Source of the DNA: JAWPMT01 sp965229785
GTDB lineage: Bacteria; Bacteroidota; Bacteroidia; Cytophagales; Cyclobacteriaceae
Length of the DNA stretch: 64,000 nucleotides
Direction of reading: 5' to 3'
Assembly: GCA_965229785.1 (NCBI GenBank)
Contig: CBDDJS010000001.1
Location: 2,356,001 to 2,420,000, forward strand
The position numbers and the translations under genes were made by a program. The notes under the pieces are model-generated. The model did no database searches. It was not told where the DNA came from and was given only the letters and a program-made list of their open reading frames with translations. Below are positions 36,601-47,300 of the stretch, in pieces; position 1 is the stretch's first letter; the number at the start of each line of letters is the position of its first letter.

Positions 36601-38319
36601 TACAGCCGAGAGGTCCCTACCTGAATCTTTTTCAATCAACCTGAAGCACTGATCAACTTCAGTGCGGAACAGTTTCTCTTTTTCATAGAGCTCCTTACCC
36701 ATCTGCAAGTACTGTGATCCCTGGCCTGGAAACATGAATACCACGCGTTGATTGCGGCTATTGACGGCTGAAATCGAATCCAGGTCCACACCGTTTAGCT
36801 GAGTCAGTGCTTCCTCAAGGTCTTGAGAAACAAAGGTCTTTCTATAGGCAAATGCACTTCTTCCGAGCTTTAGAGAATAAGCTGCATCGGCCAGGTTAAT
36901 GTTGGGATTCAATTCCAAATGAGCTCGAAGGTTCTCAACATTCCGAGCTAATGCTTCTGGCGTTTTAGCCGATAAGTTGATCAGCTGATAAGGGCGACTG
37001 TTTGAAGAAGGCTTAGCCGTTGGCGCCTCTTCCAATATCACATGGGCATTGGTACCTCCGATCCCAAAAGAGCCCACACCGGCTCGTAAAGGGTAATGAT
37101 CACTTTGCCACTCCTTAAGTTCTGTATTGACATAAAATGGAGAATTCTCAAAGTTGATTTTCGGATTGGGTTCTTTGAAATTTAAGCTCGGCGGAATTTG
37201 CCGGTTTTTGATTGCGAGGACAGCTTTGATGAATCCGGCAATACCTGCCGCCGCATCCAGGTGCCCGATATTGGTCTTCACCGAACCCAAGGCACAGTAT
37301 TTCTCTTTACTTGGACCAAATGCCAGGTTAAGCGCTTCAACTTCAATCGGGTCGCCCAATACCGTACCGGTACCATGAGTTTCAACATAACCAATACTTT
37401 CCGGCTCAACTTTGGACATTTTCCTGGCTTTAAGAGCGACCTCTGTTTGTCCCTCGACACTTGGTGCCGAATAACCTAGCTTTTCATTTCCATCATTATT
37501 GATGCTGCTTCCCCTGATGATGGCATAAATGTGATCGCCATCTTCAATGGCTTTGGTAAGCTTCTTAAGAACCACCACTCCTACTCCCTGTCCACCGATT
37601 GTGCCACTGGCATCTTTATCAAAAGCGCGGCAATGCCCATCCTTCGACTGGATCATTCCTTCCTGATAGAAATAGCCTTTTTTCGAACGATAGTTGATGG
37701 TCACTCCTCCTGCCACAGCAACTTTACAATCAGCAAATAATAAGCTTTTACAAGCCTGATCAATATTGACCAGCGAGGTAGAGCAGGCTGTATCGTTGAA
37801 TAAGGCAGGCCCCTTCAGGTTCAGCAGGTAAGCGATCCGGGTACTGATAAATCTGGCATTACCCAGATGTTTCAATGTTAGATTATCTACCAGGCCAGCG
37901 TTATTCATCAAACGGGCATAAACCTGCCAGTTAAAGTTGTTACCTGCGCCCATAAACACGCCAACATTATGATCTATGGCCTCCAGGTTCACTGCAGCAT
38001 CCTCGAGTGCCTGCCACACACATTCCTGCAAAACCCGGATCTGTGGATCCATCATCTTAGCTTCATCGGGACGATAATTGAAAAAAGCTGAATCGAAATT
38101 TTCTTTTCCGGGCATGAAACTGTTCGCTTTCACAAACTGCGGATGACTCAGTGTGCTCTTATTTTCACCTTCCGCAAGAAGCTCTTCATCTTCAAAAAAG
38201 CTTATTGATTCAACCCCATCGCGCAGATTATTCCAAAACTCTGTGATGTTTTCTGCTCCGGGAAATCGTCCTGCCATTCCAATAACGGCAACCTCTCGAC
38301 CTGTATAATCAGATTTCAT
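30655..38319 (-). CDS. Line 1 hybrid gene D: KS-AT-KR-ACP-C-A(Thr)-T
   Basis: 2,554-residue PKS/NRPS hybrid with an ATG start, 16 bases after gene C. KS 8-430 (Cys179, His315, His353), AT 525-820 (Ser617, HAFH His718), KR 895-1395, ACP (Ser1448), C (HHIITDG, His1628/1629), A(Thr), carrier (Ser2485, VGGDSMKAI). Its KS tail and AT are about 96% identical to those of gene C, while the first 320 residues and the KR are much more diverged. It should extend the X3 thioester of gene C by a reduced malonyl unit and then add Thr. The protein ends in a charged helix (EREDIMDEFAALKERF). Its last 14 bases overlap the start of gene E in another frame, so the two are probably translated together. Confidence 0.97.
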   Translation of the reverse strand: MKSDYTGREVAVIGMAGRFPGAENITEFWNNLRDGVESISFFEDEELLAEGENKSTLSHPQFVKANSFMPGKENFDSAFFNYRPDEAKMMDPQIRVLQECVWQALEDAAVNLEAIDHNVGVFMGAGNNFNWQVYARLMNNAGLVDNLTLKHLGNARFISTRIAYLLNLKGPALFNDTACSTSLVNIDQACKSLLFADCKVAVAGGVTINYRSKKGYFYQEGMIQSKDGHCRAFDKDASGTIGGQGVGVVVLKKLTKAIEDGDHIYAIIRGSSINNDGNEKLGYSAPSVEGQTEVALKARKMSKVEPESIGYVETHGTGTVLGDPIEVEALNLAFGPSKEKYCALGSVKTNIGHLDAAAGIAGFIKAVLAIKNRQIPPSLNFKEPNPKINFENSPFYVNTELKEWQSDHYPLRAGVGSFGIGGTNAHVILEEAPTAKPSSNSRPYQLINLSAKTPEALARNVENLRAHLELNPNINLADAAYSLKLGRSAFAYRKTFVSQDLEEALTQLNGVDLDSISAVNSRNQRVVFMFPGQGSQYLQMGKELYEKEKLFRTEVDQCFRLIEKDSGRDLSAVWFADNSELLDTTAYTQPALFVVEYALARLMMSWGISPDYMIGHSIGEYVAACISGVFTLEDALKVVVKRGELMQQMAAGDMLSVSATPEELSGYLEKYSDVSLATVNSSALSVVSGGSDQIAELKQELDANGILNKVLNTSHAFHSAMMDDMLEDFQSFVSGIQRSSVGLPFISNLTGKPISDDEATSPQYWTDHLRQTVQFAGGVEFLMDQEEELLFVEVGPGRGLSSFVGAHEAKKQGHQVVNLLRKTKGGEESLRQVLDGLGKLWTKGIKPDWKSFYAEEQRSKVSLPTYSFEQTKYPVDVDAYEMISKMISKNVTDKSTMKRKLSDWFYTPTWKVSPELIRPSGILREDDKAVCNLIFVDQHAVAETIFRSLKKAGETIIQVKPGPNYEELENQVFIIDPGNDEDYRKLFENLKLQDLLPDRVIHCWGISDNTEESPNNASELLEAGFYSLFRTIKLSHESNSALQEVSVITNDLHDVFGEKTNCPPEKSLVQGLLKVIAQEFPTINTGSIDVKLKDLNEPSVQEKLVKEVQYVQPGKIVSLRNSVRFVLTYDQIRNLAIQESPFRNKGVYLITGGLGGFGFCMAQYLSEHHQAKLILLGREALPDRSQWTDYSGKESVKQKIAHILSIEKKGGEVSYMDCDISSEERFREVVRSSEEQFGEINGVFHAAGVLKGASMNPITVLERADFDQQFAPKLEGLRIVAEVFGPRDLDFCILTSSLSAILGGLRFAGYASGNTFMDYFIRFHRNNRELPNWISVNFDGINFDDRASEFIDNEELPEVIKHLISLKELSQVVVSTKELQTRIDNWVNKNSLSEDENVENLTGDESLEEPSDSDQPETLEEKIQKIWQKFFGKQIGLGEDFFEIGGDSLKALTLIARINKQLSVKLSLADFFEKTTIKSLAAYIADLDESTHEGIEKAEEKSLYPLSSSQKRMYFIHEFEKASLAYNLPQVVKLEGALDEDRVRRAFERLIDRHESLRTSFELQDGNPYQKVHDSIDLEVERFEANESEAKSVVRQFIRPFDISKAPLIRVGIIKISEAEHLLMVDLHHIITDGVSQGIVVKDFFILYNNLELPEQKFQYRDYSEWQNSEAYQNKLVQQRNFWLEEFSEYTSVQDLPTDFTRPKVKSYTGKSALFTLEEEITTGLREISSAEGTTMFMTLLSVFNILLSKLTNTEEVVVGTVVAGREHSDLEKIMGLFVNTLALRNFPQGDLTFREFLQTVKAKTLACFDNNQYQYEDLIEELNVPRDTSRNPLFDVLFGMQNFDQGESSAQGFKMKPYAIEQGIAKFDLTLRAMELKDRILMNFEYSTELFQEETIQKFITYLRQVIREVIEDQEVKISAINLLDSAEKASLLSQYSETVRYPEEKSIVHLFKEQVGLYPEKIAVQYQDETISYQDLDLRSDYLAEMLVRKGLKSNEIVGLYLDRSVEMIISMLAILKAGGAYLPLEIGDPKDRISYLLDDCKAKVLLTSEALQGEIEHPNLLCIPEKWEEIASAFKGFKYTGQPSDLCYVIYTSGTTGNPKGVMVEHRNVIALFFNERSLFDFDTNDVWTMFHSHAFDFSVWEMYGALLHGGKLIIVSKAVAKDTPSYLQLLKEEQVTVLNQTPGAFYNLAGIQELENSYDLALRYVVFGGEALNPARLKRWHANNPNVKLVNMYGITETTIHVTYKEISEQEINSQINTIGVPLPHANVLLMDSYQQLVPKGIKGEMYVGGLGVARGYLNNEELTDQKFIENPFQAGERLYRSGDLARWLDNGELEYLGRADHQVKIRGYRIELGEIQSQIQNVEDIKEALVLTRERRGFKYLVAYCISNKVLSASDLKTELLTKLPEHMVPSHYVFLEQFPLTSNGKVARGRLPEPQLTDEENYLAPSNELEEKLQGIWQEQLRVDRIGIRDNFFAVGGDSMKAISLISKINQELSLSVNIADLYEYQTIELVANYIQLHIEEQVSVAEREDIMDEFAALKERFTSDDTQ
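30745..33822 (-). other. Gene D module 2: C-A(Thr)-PCP
   Basis: The A core is FDFSVWEMY, with LNQTPG, VVFGGEA and NMYGITETTIH. The code D-F-W-N-V-G-M-I-H-K is the standard threonine pocket (DFWNIGMVHK family). The C domain is LCL-like (SSSQKRMYFIHEF, HHIITDG). No epimerase follows, although the next C domain in gene E looks like a D-residue acceptor. Confidence 0.88.
33850..38298 (-). other. Gene D PKS module: KS-AT(malonyl)-KR-ACP
   Basis: KS triad complete (TACSTS, ETHGTGT, NIGH). AT with GHSIGEY and HAFH for malonyl-CoA. The KR has TGGLGGFG, LTSSLSA and GYASGN (Tyr1310, Asn1314), so it should be active. The LDD position reads VLKG, so it is not a classic B-type. No DH, ER or methyltransferase. 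The expected unit is a 3-hydroxy-4-amino acid built on X3. Confidence 0.85.
35662..37360 (-). repeat. 1.7 kb KS-tail/AT direct repeat, copy 1 (in gene D)
   Basis: Matches 46445-48143 at a constant offset of 10,783. It runs from just after the KS active-site His motif (residue about 320, VLGDPIEVEALN) through the whole AT to the post-AT linker (residue about 886, DVDAYEMISKM). I see about 22 substitutions in 566 residues. The KS halves before it and the KRs after it are far more diverged. Confidence 0.93.
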
Positions 38320-38335
38320 ATAATCTTTATGGATC

Positions 38336-41300
38336 TTAATAATCTAGCAACTTCAATGTATCATCTGCCTCACTGACAGAATCATCAATTCTTTTATTCA
38401 ATTCCTCTATCTTGATATCTTCCTTCTCGATGAATTCCTTCATGCTGAAGATGGTTGGGTTCCGTAGAATCGAGGCAATTGGCAGATTGAAACTCAAACG
38501 TTCGTTAATCTGCCTGCTTAATAATATAACTTTAAGGGAGGTGCCTCCTATCTCGAAGAAATTGGCTTGGGTACTGATCTGTTCAGCCTCCAATCCCAGT
38601 ACTTCACTCCATATCGACGCCAGTTGTTCTTCCAACTCATCCGAGGGGGCGACATATGCCGACTCTCCTCCTATTTCGGGTCGGGGCAACGCCCTCTTGT
38701 CTACCTTTCCATGCGTGGTGAGGGGCATTGATGCCAATGGCACAATGTAGTAGGGAACCATATATGAGGGTAACTGGCTCGTTAAGTAGTCTTTCAGGGC
38801 CTCCGACGATAGACCCGTTGCACTTACATAATAGCCCGTCATGTAGCGCTCTCCTCCGAATTCCTGAAGCGATACCGTCGATTCTTCTACCGATCCATGC
38901 CCCCGCATCACCTCGGCTACTTCCTCCAACTCTATCCTGTAGCCCCTAAGTTTAACCTGATCATCCAATCTGCCTCCGTATTCCAGGCTGCCATCCCCTC
39001 GCCACCTGACTATATCACCCGTTCGATAAACCTGCTCGTCCGGCTTGAATGGATCATCTTGCAACAACGCTCCATGGGTGGACTCTTCCAGGTAGCCTTG
39101 CGCCAGGCCATCCCCACCGATCAGGAGCTCGCCGTATACCCCAACCGGTAGTAGTTCATCATTCCGACCTACCACATATAAGCGTGTGTTCCTTATCGGT
39201 TTACCGATCGGAATACTCCGCATCCGAAGGTCCTCCTTCCTCAACTTGTGTTCCGCTACCGAGATAGTCGCCTCCGTAGGGCCATATTTATTGTAGAAAT
39301 CGTAGTGCTCCGCTATGCGCGCCGCCACAAACGAACTGCATACTTCACCGCCCGCTACCACACGCCTCAACGGCATCCCTCCCGGAAGATCTAAACTCGC
39401 CAGATAGGACGGAGTAGCATGAAGGTGTGTCACTGAACTGGACTCAAGGTAACTAACAAACGCCTGTTGGTCTGATATCACCGACTGGTCTACCAGTACC
39501 AGGGTCGAGCCACTCAATAAACTCAACCAGATCTGCTCCACTGATGCATCAAACGTCATGCGGGAAAACTGCAGCACACGCTCGTCTTCTCCCAATTCAA
39601 AGAAATCCTGTTGATGGGTGATGTAATTGACCACCGATTGGTGACTCACCTTTACACCCTTCGGTTTACCACTCGAACCCGAAGTGAATATAATGTAAGC
39701 CAGCAGGCGATGATCTTCATTCAAGGTCCAATCCGATGGCTTCTCAGATCCACTGTCCAGTGCTTTGATATCAATCACCGCATCAGCAATCACATCCGAT
39801 AGATCAGGACCTTTGCCATCCGTCAGCAGGTGAGTGGCTCCACTGGTACCTAGCATCCCGCTCAATCGATCCTTAGGATGTGAAACATCTAACGATAAAT
39901 AAGCTCCTCCGACCTTCAGTATGCCTAGTATACCTACTATCTGATCGATTGAGCGATCCATGAGCAGCCCTACTACCCTCCCGGGGCGTACTCCTGCTGA
40001 CCATAGCTGTGAGGCCACCAAATCTGATCGCCTGGACAACTCGCTATAAGTCATCTGCGCTTCGTTGTGGAGAATTGCCACTTTATCTCCTGCCTCCTCT
40101 ACCCTTTCCGCAAACAAGGATGTTAGCGTACTTGTATTCGGATATACCTTGGCTGTCGCATTGAATACGTCAAGTTGGGTCTGGCGTTCTTCTTCAGATA
40201 AAATATCCAGCTCCGAAAGCCTCACCGACTGATCCGTTCCCAAATGCGTGATCAGCTTCCTGAAATATGCCAGAAACCGCTCAATCGTTGCCTGATCAAA
40301 CAATGCCGTGGAATACTGAAAGTACACCGACAGTTGATCCGGGGACTCTACCGCCGTAAACGTCAGGTCAAACTTGGATACCTGATGTCCGGTTGGATAT
40401 GGCTGCATCGACATAGATGGCAGTTGCTGGGACTGACTTTCGTACTGCTGCAGGGTGAACAACACATCAAACAGGGGATTGCGGCTCGTATCCCGTGGAA
40501 GGTTCAGGCCATCGATCAGGTCTTCATATTGATAAGATTGATGTTCAAAAGCCGCAAGCGTGTGGGATCTTACCTGCTCCAACAGTTCCATGAACAGCAT
40601 GTCGCCTTTTACATTACCCCGTAGCGCTATCGTGTTCACGAACAGCCCTATCATCTCATCCAGATCGGGGTGCACTCGACCTGCAACCGGCGTACCTACT
40701 ATGATGTCTTCCTGATTGCTCAACTTGCTCAACAGCACCTGGAAAATCGACAGCAGCGTCATGAACATCGTTCCGTCAGATTCCTCCGTCAATTTCTCCA
40801 GTACCAACCGTTCTTCAGCGTTCAGACGCGCACCTACCGTGGCACCACTGTGATCTCGCATCAATGGTCGGGCGCGATCGTAAGGCAGTTCCAACTGCGT
40901 CAGTTCTCCTGAGAAAACTTCATGCCAGTATCGCTTGTGTTCTGTGATTCGGGATTGTTCCGAAGGAGAGTTTTGCCACGCCGAGTAATCCACATACTCA
41001 AGGGACACCTCGCCCAAGGTCTCTCCCTGGTAGAGGCGCATGAATTCCCGAAGCAAAATCTTCTGAGAAACGCCATCGGTGATGATGTGGTGCATATCCA
41101 ACATCAACAAGTGGTCTCCCTCTGGTAATGTAAGTACCGAGACCCGAAGCAACGGACCTTGAGACAAATCAAACGGTCGCATAAAGTCCCTGATCGACTC
41201 CTCCACCTCATCCTCTGAAACTGCCTGGAACGTTACAGAAAAGTCAGGGTCTTTTTCTATCCGCTGATATACATCTGAATTACCCTGAACAAAACTGGTC

Positions 41301-44300
41301 CGTAATATCTGATGGCGCATTACCAAACGCTGAAAAGCATCCGATAACTGAGAAAGGGCGATATCTCCTGTTAGCCTCACCACCTGAGGCATGTTGTAGG
41401 CCAACGATTCGGGGGATAGTTTATGAAGGAAATACATCCGACGCTGGGCAGACGATAACTCATATTGCTCCTGTTCTTCAGCTCGCACTATCGGAGCGTA
41501 TCCTGTGGACTCGAGGCCCGTCAGATAAGCCGCCAATCCTTCGATGTGCTGATAGGTAAAGATCTCACGTAAGGGCACCGAAACCTCCAATTCCTTCAGT
41601 ATTCGGTTCACCAGAATCATCGCCTTCAACGAGTGACCTCCTAGATCGAAAAAACTACGTCGGATACCGATCTCTGCCCGATCACGCTTCAATACATCAC
41701 TCCAAATCTCCTCCAGCTTCTCCTCCATGGCATTACGTGGTGCCACGTAGGCTGACATCTCCACATCGGGATAAGGCAAGGCCCGTCGGTCTACCTTGCC
41801 ATTGGGGGTCAGTGGGAAGCGATCCTGATGTATAAAATAGTGCGGCAGCATATAATCTGGTAGCTTCCGAGACAAAAACGATCGCAAGTCTGCATCCGCC
41901 AGCTCCGATTCCGAAACATAGTATCCTACCAAATATTTATCTCCCTTGATCTCCCGAGCCAGCACCAATACCTCTCTGATCTGATCGTGGCTCGCCAACT
42001 GGACTTCTATGTCCCCCAACTCTATCAAAAAACCGCGTACCTTCACCTGATCGTCCAGGCGGCTCAAAAATTCAATCGAGCCATCCGGGCGCCATCTGGT
42101 CAGGTCGCCGGTACGATAAACTTTTTCACCGGGTTTAAAAGGATTTTCAATAAACTTCCGGTTGGTCAATTCATCGTTATTAAGGTAGCCTAAGCCCAGT
42201 TGTTCTCCTCCTGAATAAAGCTCTCCGGCTACATTGACAGGTTGGAGGTTTTGATGTTTATCCAGAATGTATATATCCGTATTCTGGATCGGATAACCGA
42301 TACAAGGTTTCGCGGGTATCTCCTTGTTAGGGTCTACGGTAAAAGCCGTCACCACGTGTGTCTCCGAAGATCCATAGTGATTGTGTAAAAAGACGTTGTT
42401 TTCTTTAAGGTACTGCTTAAACGTATCTCCTATAATGATCTGTTCACCTGCCGTGACAATATGACTAATTGATTTCAGGTTCTTACCTACCGAATCAACA
42501 TCATTGAAAATCTGATTCAATATAGATGCGGGCATAAAGATCGTTTTGACCGCATTCTTATCAATGATATGAAAGAGCCTATTGAAATCCTGAAGGTCAA
42601 CCCGGTCTATCAAAATAAGTTTTCCACCGCCAAGAACGACGGAGAAAATTTCCTGAAATGATACGTCGAAATTTAACGTGGCAAACTGCAACACCACACT
42701 GAAGTCAATGTTGGTGGCATTGAATTGATATTCAATTAAATTGGTAAAGTTGGAATGCTTGATCAAGACACCTTTTGGTCTTCCAGTCGATCCGGAAGTG
42801 TAGATCACATACAGTAAGTCATCGCTTTTGTTTACCCGAGGCAGGTTTGGGACATATTGCTCCGAGAAGGTGTATTCATTGACATTCAGAAAGTTACCCT
42901 GATACTGGGTAAGCCGGGTAATCGTACTGTTGTCGACCATTAAAACAGCCACCTCACTGCTCTCCAACATATAAGTCACACGCTCTTCCGGGTAATCCGC
43001 GTCTATGGCCAGGTAAGCTCCCCCGGACTTCAGAATTGCCAGCATAGAAATGATCATCTCAAACGAGCGTTCCACCATAAGTCCGACAATCATATTAGGG
43101 GCAACTCCTTTTTCTCTGAGTACCATGGCCAACTCGTTGGCCCTGCTATTTAATTCTGCATAAGTGATAAATTCATCCCCGTGCACTACGGCTGTCTCGT
43201 TAGGGGTTCTTTCAACTTGTTCCTCCAGCAATTCAACAATGGTTTTCTCTTTGGAAAAAACCACACGGTTATCATTAAAATCATGGAGCAACATGTCTTT
43301 TTCAGATGAAGGCAGCACATCAATCGATTGGATCTTGATATCTGCATTGTCTACCACAGCTTTAACAATGCGTTTAAAATAGCTTACGAATCGATGAATG
43401 GATTCTTCAGTAAACAGGTCTAAAGCATATTCTAAATTGAGATAAGTTTCATCAGCTGACTCAGCTCCTGTCAGCATCAAATCAAACCTTGAAGTCCTGT
43501 GTCCACTCTGAAATGGACTTAGTTTGAGGTCCGGAACAGAAACAGTTCCCTTTTTGAAATTAAGGAACCCAAACATCACATCGAATAAAGGATTCCTGCT
43601 AGCATCCCGCGGAACATTAAGCACTTCTATTAAATCCTCATACTGGTACTCCTGATTATCAAAACAGGCCAACGTATTCTGCTTCACCTGTTTTAAAAAG
43701 TGGCGAAAAGGCAAATGAGCTTTTGGATGGTTCCTCAAGGCCAAAGTATTGACAAACAGCCCAATGATACTCTCCAGATCTGAATGGTTCCGACCGGCAA
43801 TCGGTGTGCCGATTACAATATCTTCCTGATTGCTGATCTTACTCAAGAGGATATTGAATATTGACAACAAGGTCATAAACGTGGTAGACCCTTCTTCTTC
43901 ACTTATCCTTCTGATTCCAAGTGTTTCAGTCTTACCCAATCTAAAACTCAATGAACCACCCCGATGACTTTTTATTGCTGGGCGAACATGGTCTGTGGGG
44001 TAATCCAATACGCTTAACTCATCTTTAAACTGTGTTAGCCAAAAATCTCGCTGACCAAGCAATCGTTCTTGCTGCTGATCGCTTTGCTGCCATTCTGCAT
44101 AATCCTTGTATTGCAATGACCTTTTTTCAAGGGGCTGTCCATTGTGCAACGCCATGAAATCACTGACAAAAACACCTTGTGACACACCATCACTGATGAT
44201 ATGGTGCATATCGATCAGCAATAAGTGCTCATCTGCAGAAATTTTGATGAGTCCGACCCGAATAAGGGGTGATTTTTGCAAGTCAAATGGACGGATAAAT

Positions 44301-47300
44301 TCCTTAATGATCCTTTTCGCCTCTTCCTCGCCTGCCTCGAAATAGGCCATGTCAAAGTCAAATTGTTCATCAATTTTCTGGAACACTTCTCCATCAATTA
44401 CTACGAATGAGGTGCGCAAACTCTCATGCATCGTAATGACTTTGTTAAAATTCTCCTTCAAATTTTCCTTGTCCAGGGTTCCTTCCAGTTTGACAACCTG
44501 TGGCATATTATAGGCCAGAGATTGCTTGTCAAACTCGTGGATGAAGTACATTCTTTTCTGAGCGGATGACAAGGCATAGTATTCTTTCTCCGGAGCCTCC
44601 AAGATCTCAACATATGCAGTTTCATCAAGTGCGGCGATAAATCCAGACAAACTTCGAACCGATGAATTTTCGAAGAAGTCAGCAATGGACAGATCAACAT
44701 TGAACTGTTGATTAATCTTATTGATAATGGTCAGCGCTTGCAGAGAATCTCCGCCAATTTCGAAGAAACCATCCTCCTTGGTGAGGTCCTTTTTACCAAA
44801 GAAATTTTGCCAAAGCACCAATAATCGATCCTCAATAGATAGCTCCGAATGATCCGTGCCGGCTACTAATGGCAAATCTATTTCATGTACGTTTTCTTTG
44901 ACTGAAGCAGCCGAGGCTTTCAGGGAGTTATCATAAAAGGTTTTGTAGTCAACCTTTGAAATGAACAGCCCAGGACGATCTGCTGCCAGGCTTCTGCGAA
45001 GAATCTCAAATCCTTCATCCACTGAGATACTATCAATAGAAGTTTTGTGTCCATGCTTCCGGAGCTCTCGGGCGGCCATTCCCAGACCTTGCCATTGGTT
45101 CCAGCCAATACTAGTTATCCTGGCATTGTTTTTAGATGAATGATGAGCGGCGAAGGCATCTAAAAACTGGTTAGCGGCTACGTATCCCACCTGTCCAAAT
45201 GGTGCAATGATCGAGGACAAAGATGAAAAAAGCACGAAGAAATCTAACGGTCTATTGGCCAGGGATTCTTGCAAAGCCATTGTGCCAAATACTTTTGCCT
45301 CAAAAACTTCCTCACTGTCTTTTCGTGACCTCCTGTGGATCACTCCCGCAAAATCAGCAATTCCGGCTGCATGGATCACTCCCTGGATTTGACCAGTCCT
45401 CTTTTCAATGCTTTCAATGGTTTGCTTCAAAGATTTACCGTCACTAATCGATGGATTGGCATAGCTCACACAATTACCATTTTTTTCAATCTCGGCGAAG
45501 GCTTCTATCGTAGAATAAAGCGGCGATTCCCTCTCAAAATCAGACAAGCATTTCTGCCATTCGGTAGTATTAGGCAAAGGTTTTCTGCCAAGAACCACAA
45601 AATTGGCACCGGATATGTCTCTTGCCATATTTTGAACAATAGACAGACCAACACCACTGGCTCCTCCAGTTATCAGATATGTTTTTCCATCAGAAAATGA
45701 ATTAGCATGTCCATCTGTTACCACCGGTTCAGGACGCAGGACACTGACAAATCTTGTTGCTTGCCTGTAAGCCGTTTCATCCGCTTGAAAACCAAGTTCA
45801 ATATCCTTTGCCAGTCTCGATATCAATACAGCATCAACTTCAGATCGTTTGATATCTATGTTCCAGCAATTGAAATTGGTGTACTCTTTCGGAATTACCT
45901 TTAGTGCACCTAGCGAAGTACTTTTTCCAGGAGCTATTTCATCACCTTCGAAAACCTTCGCTATCTGATTACTTAAAGATATCAGTTCAATATCTTGATT
46001 TTTGACGTACTGACTAATCGATTTGGCTATATTCAATAAACTGAAATAACCCTGATTCAGCTCTTGCTTAACACTCGATTCATTTAACTGTATTTCACAA
46101 TCATCCGTTAACGCCCAACAAAAAACGATGCGAATCTTTCCTTTGGCAAAATCTATGTTTTGAAATAACTGATGAAAATCCTGTTCTTCTTCTGGTTTAA
46201 TTACAAAGGACGTATTATCTCGCTTTTCAAATTTCCCACCCTGCTTTACAATGATCAGGTTCTCGCCCAGTAGACTACTAACTTGTTCTCCAATACCACC
46301 ATTGTCTTCAAAAAGAATATTCAAATACGCTCCTTGTTCTGTTTCCTGATTACGTTGGACTCTGGATACCTCCCATGAAGGAACCAGAAAATACTCGGAA
46401 AGATCTTTTTTGACGACAGATCGCTCAGATATGGATTCTGTAACCATCTTAGAGATCATTCCATAGGCGTCTACATCCACCGGGTATTTGGTTTGCTCGA
46501 ATGAGTACGTAGGTAGGGATACCTTTGATCGTTGTTCTTCTGAGTAGAAACTTTTCCAATCCGGCTTGATCCCTTTCGTCCAGAGTTTACCCAGACCATC
46601 CAACACCTGACGTAAACTCTCTTCCCCTCCTTTCGTCTTGCGCAGCAGGTTTACAACCTGATGTCCTTCCTTTTTGGCCTCATGTGCTCCTACAAACGAG
46701 CTCAACCCTCTACCCGGACCAATCTCCACAAACAACAATTCCTCCTCCTGATCCATCAGGTACTCCACGCCCCCTGCAAACTGCACAGTCTGTCGAAGGT
46801 GATCTGTCCAATACTGTGGACTCGTTGCTTCATCATCTGATATCGGCTTGCCGGTCAGGTTTGATATGAATGGAAGCGTAACGGAAGACCTTTTAATGCC
46901 ACTGACAAACGACTGAAAATCTTCCAGCATGTCATCCATCATCGCCGAATGGAAAGCATGTGAAGTATTCAATACTTTGTTTAAAATTCCATTAGAATCC
47001 AGCTCTTGCTTCAACTCCGCAATCTGATCCGATCCCCCTGAAACTACACTCAGAGCAGAACTATTTACCGTAGCCAATGAAACGTCACCATATTTCTCCA
47101 GGTAGCCAGAAAGTTCTTCAGGAGTCGCTGAAACACTCAGCATATCACCTGCAGCCATCTGTTGCATCAGTTCACCTCTTTTCACAACAACTTTCAAGGC
47201 GTCTTCAAGGGTGAAAACGCCACTGATACATGCCGCAACATATTCTCCTATGCTATGTCCGATCATATAATCCGGACTAATGCCCCAACTCATCATCAAT

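Noticed and set aside
24538..42061. The 3.5 kb repeats as an assembly artefact
   Set aside because: The copies differ at scattered single bases, have different flanks on both sides and keep intact frames. Real duplication is the simpler reading, though long reads would settle it.
44900..46500. A DH domain between AT and KR in genes C and D
   Set aside because: No HxxxGxxxxP or DxxxQ/H pair is visible. The length fits the KR structural subdomain.
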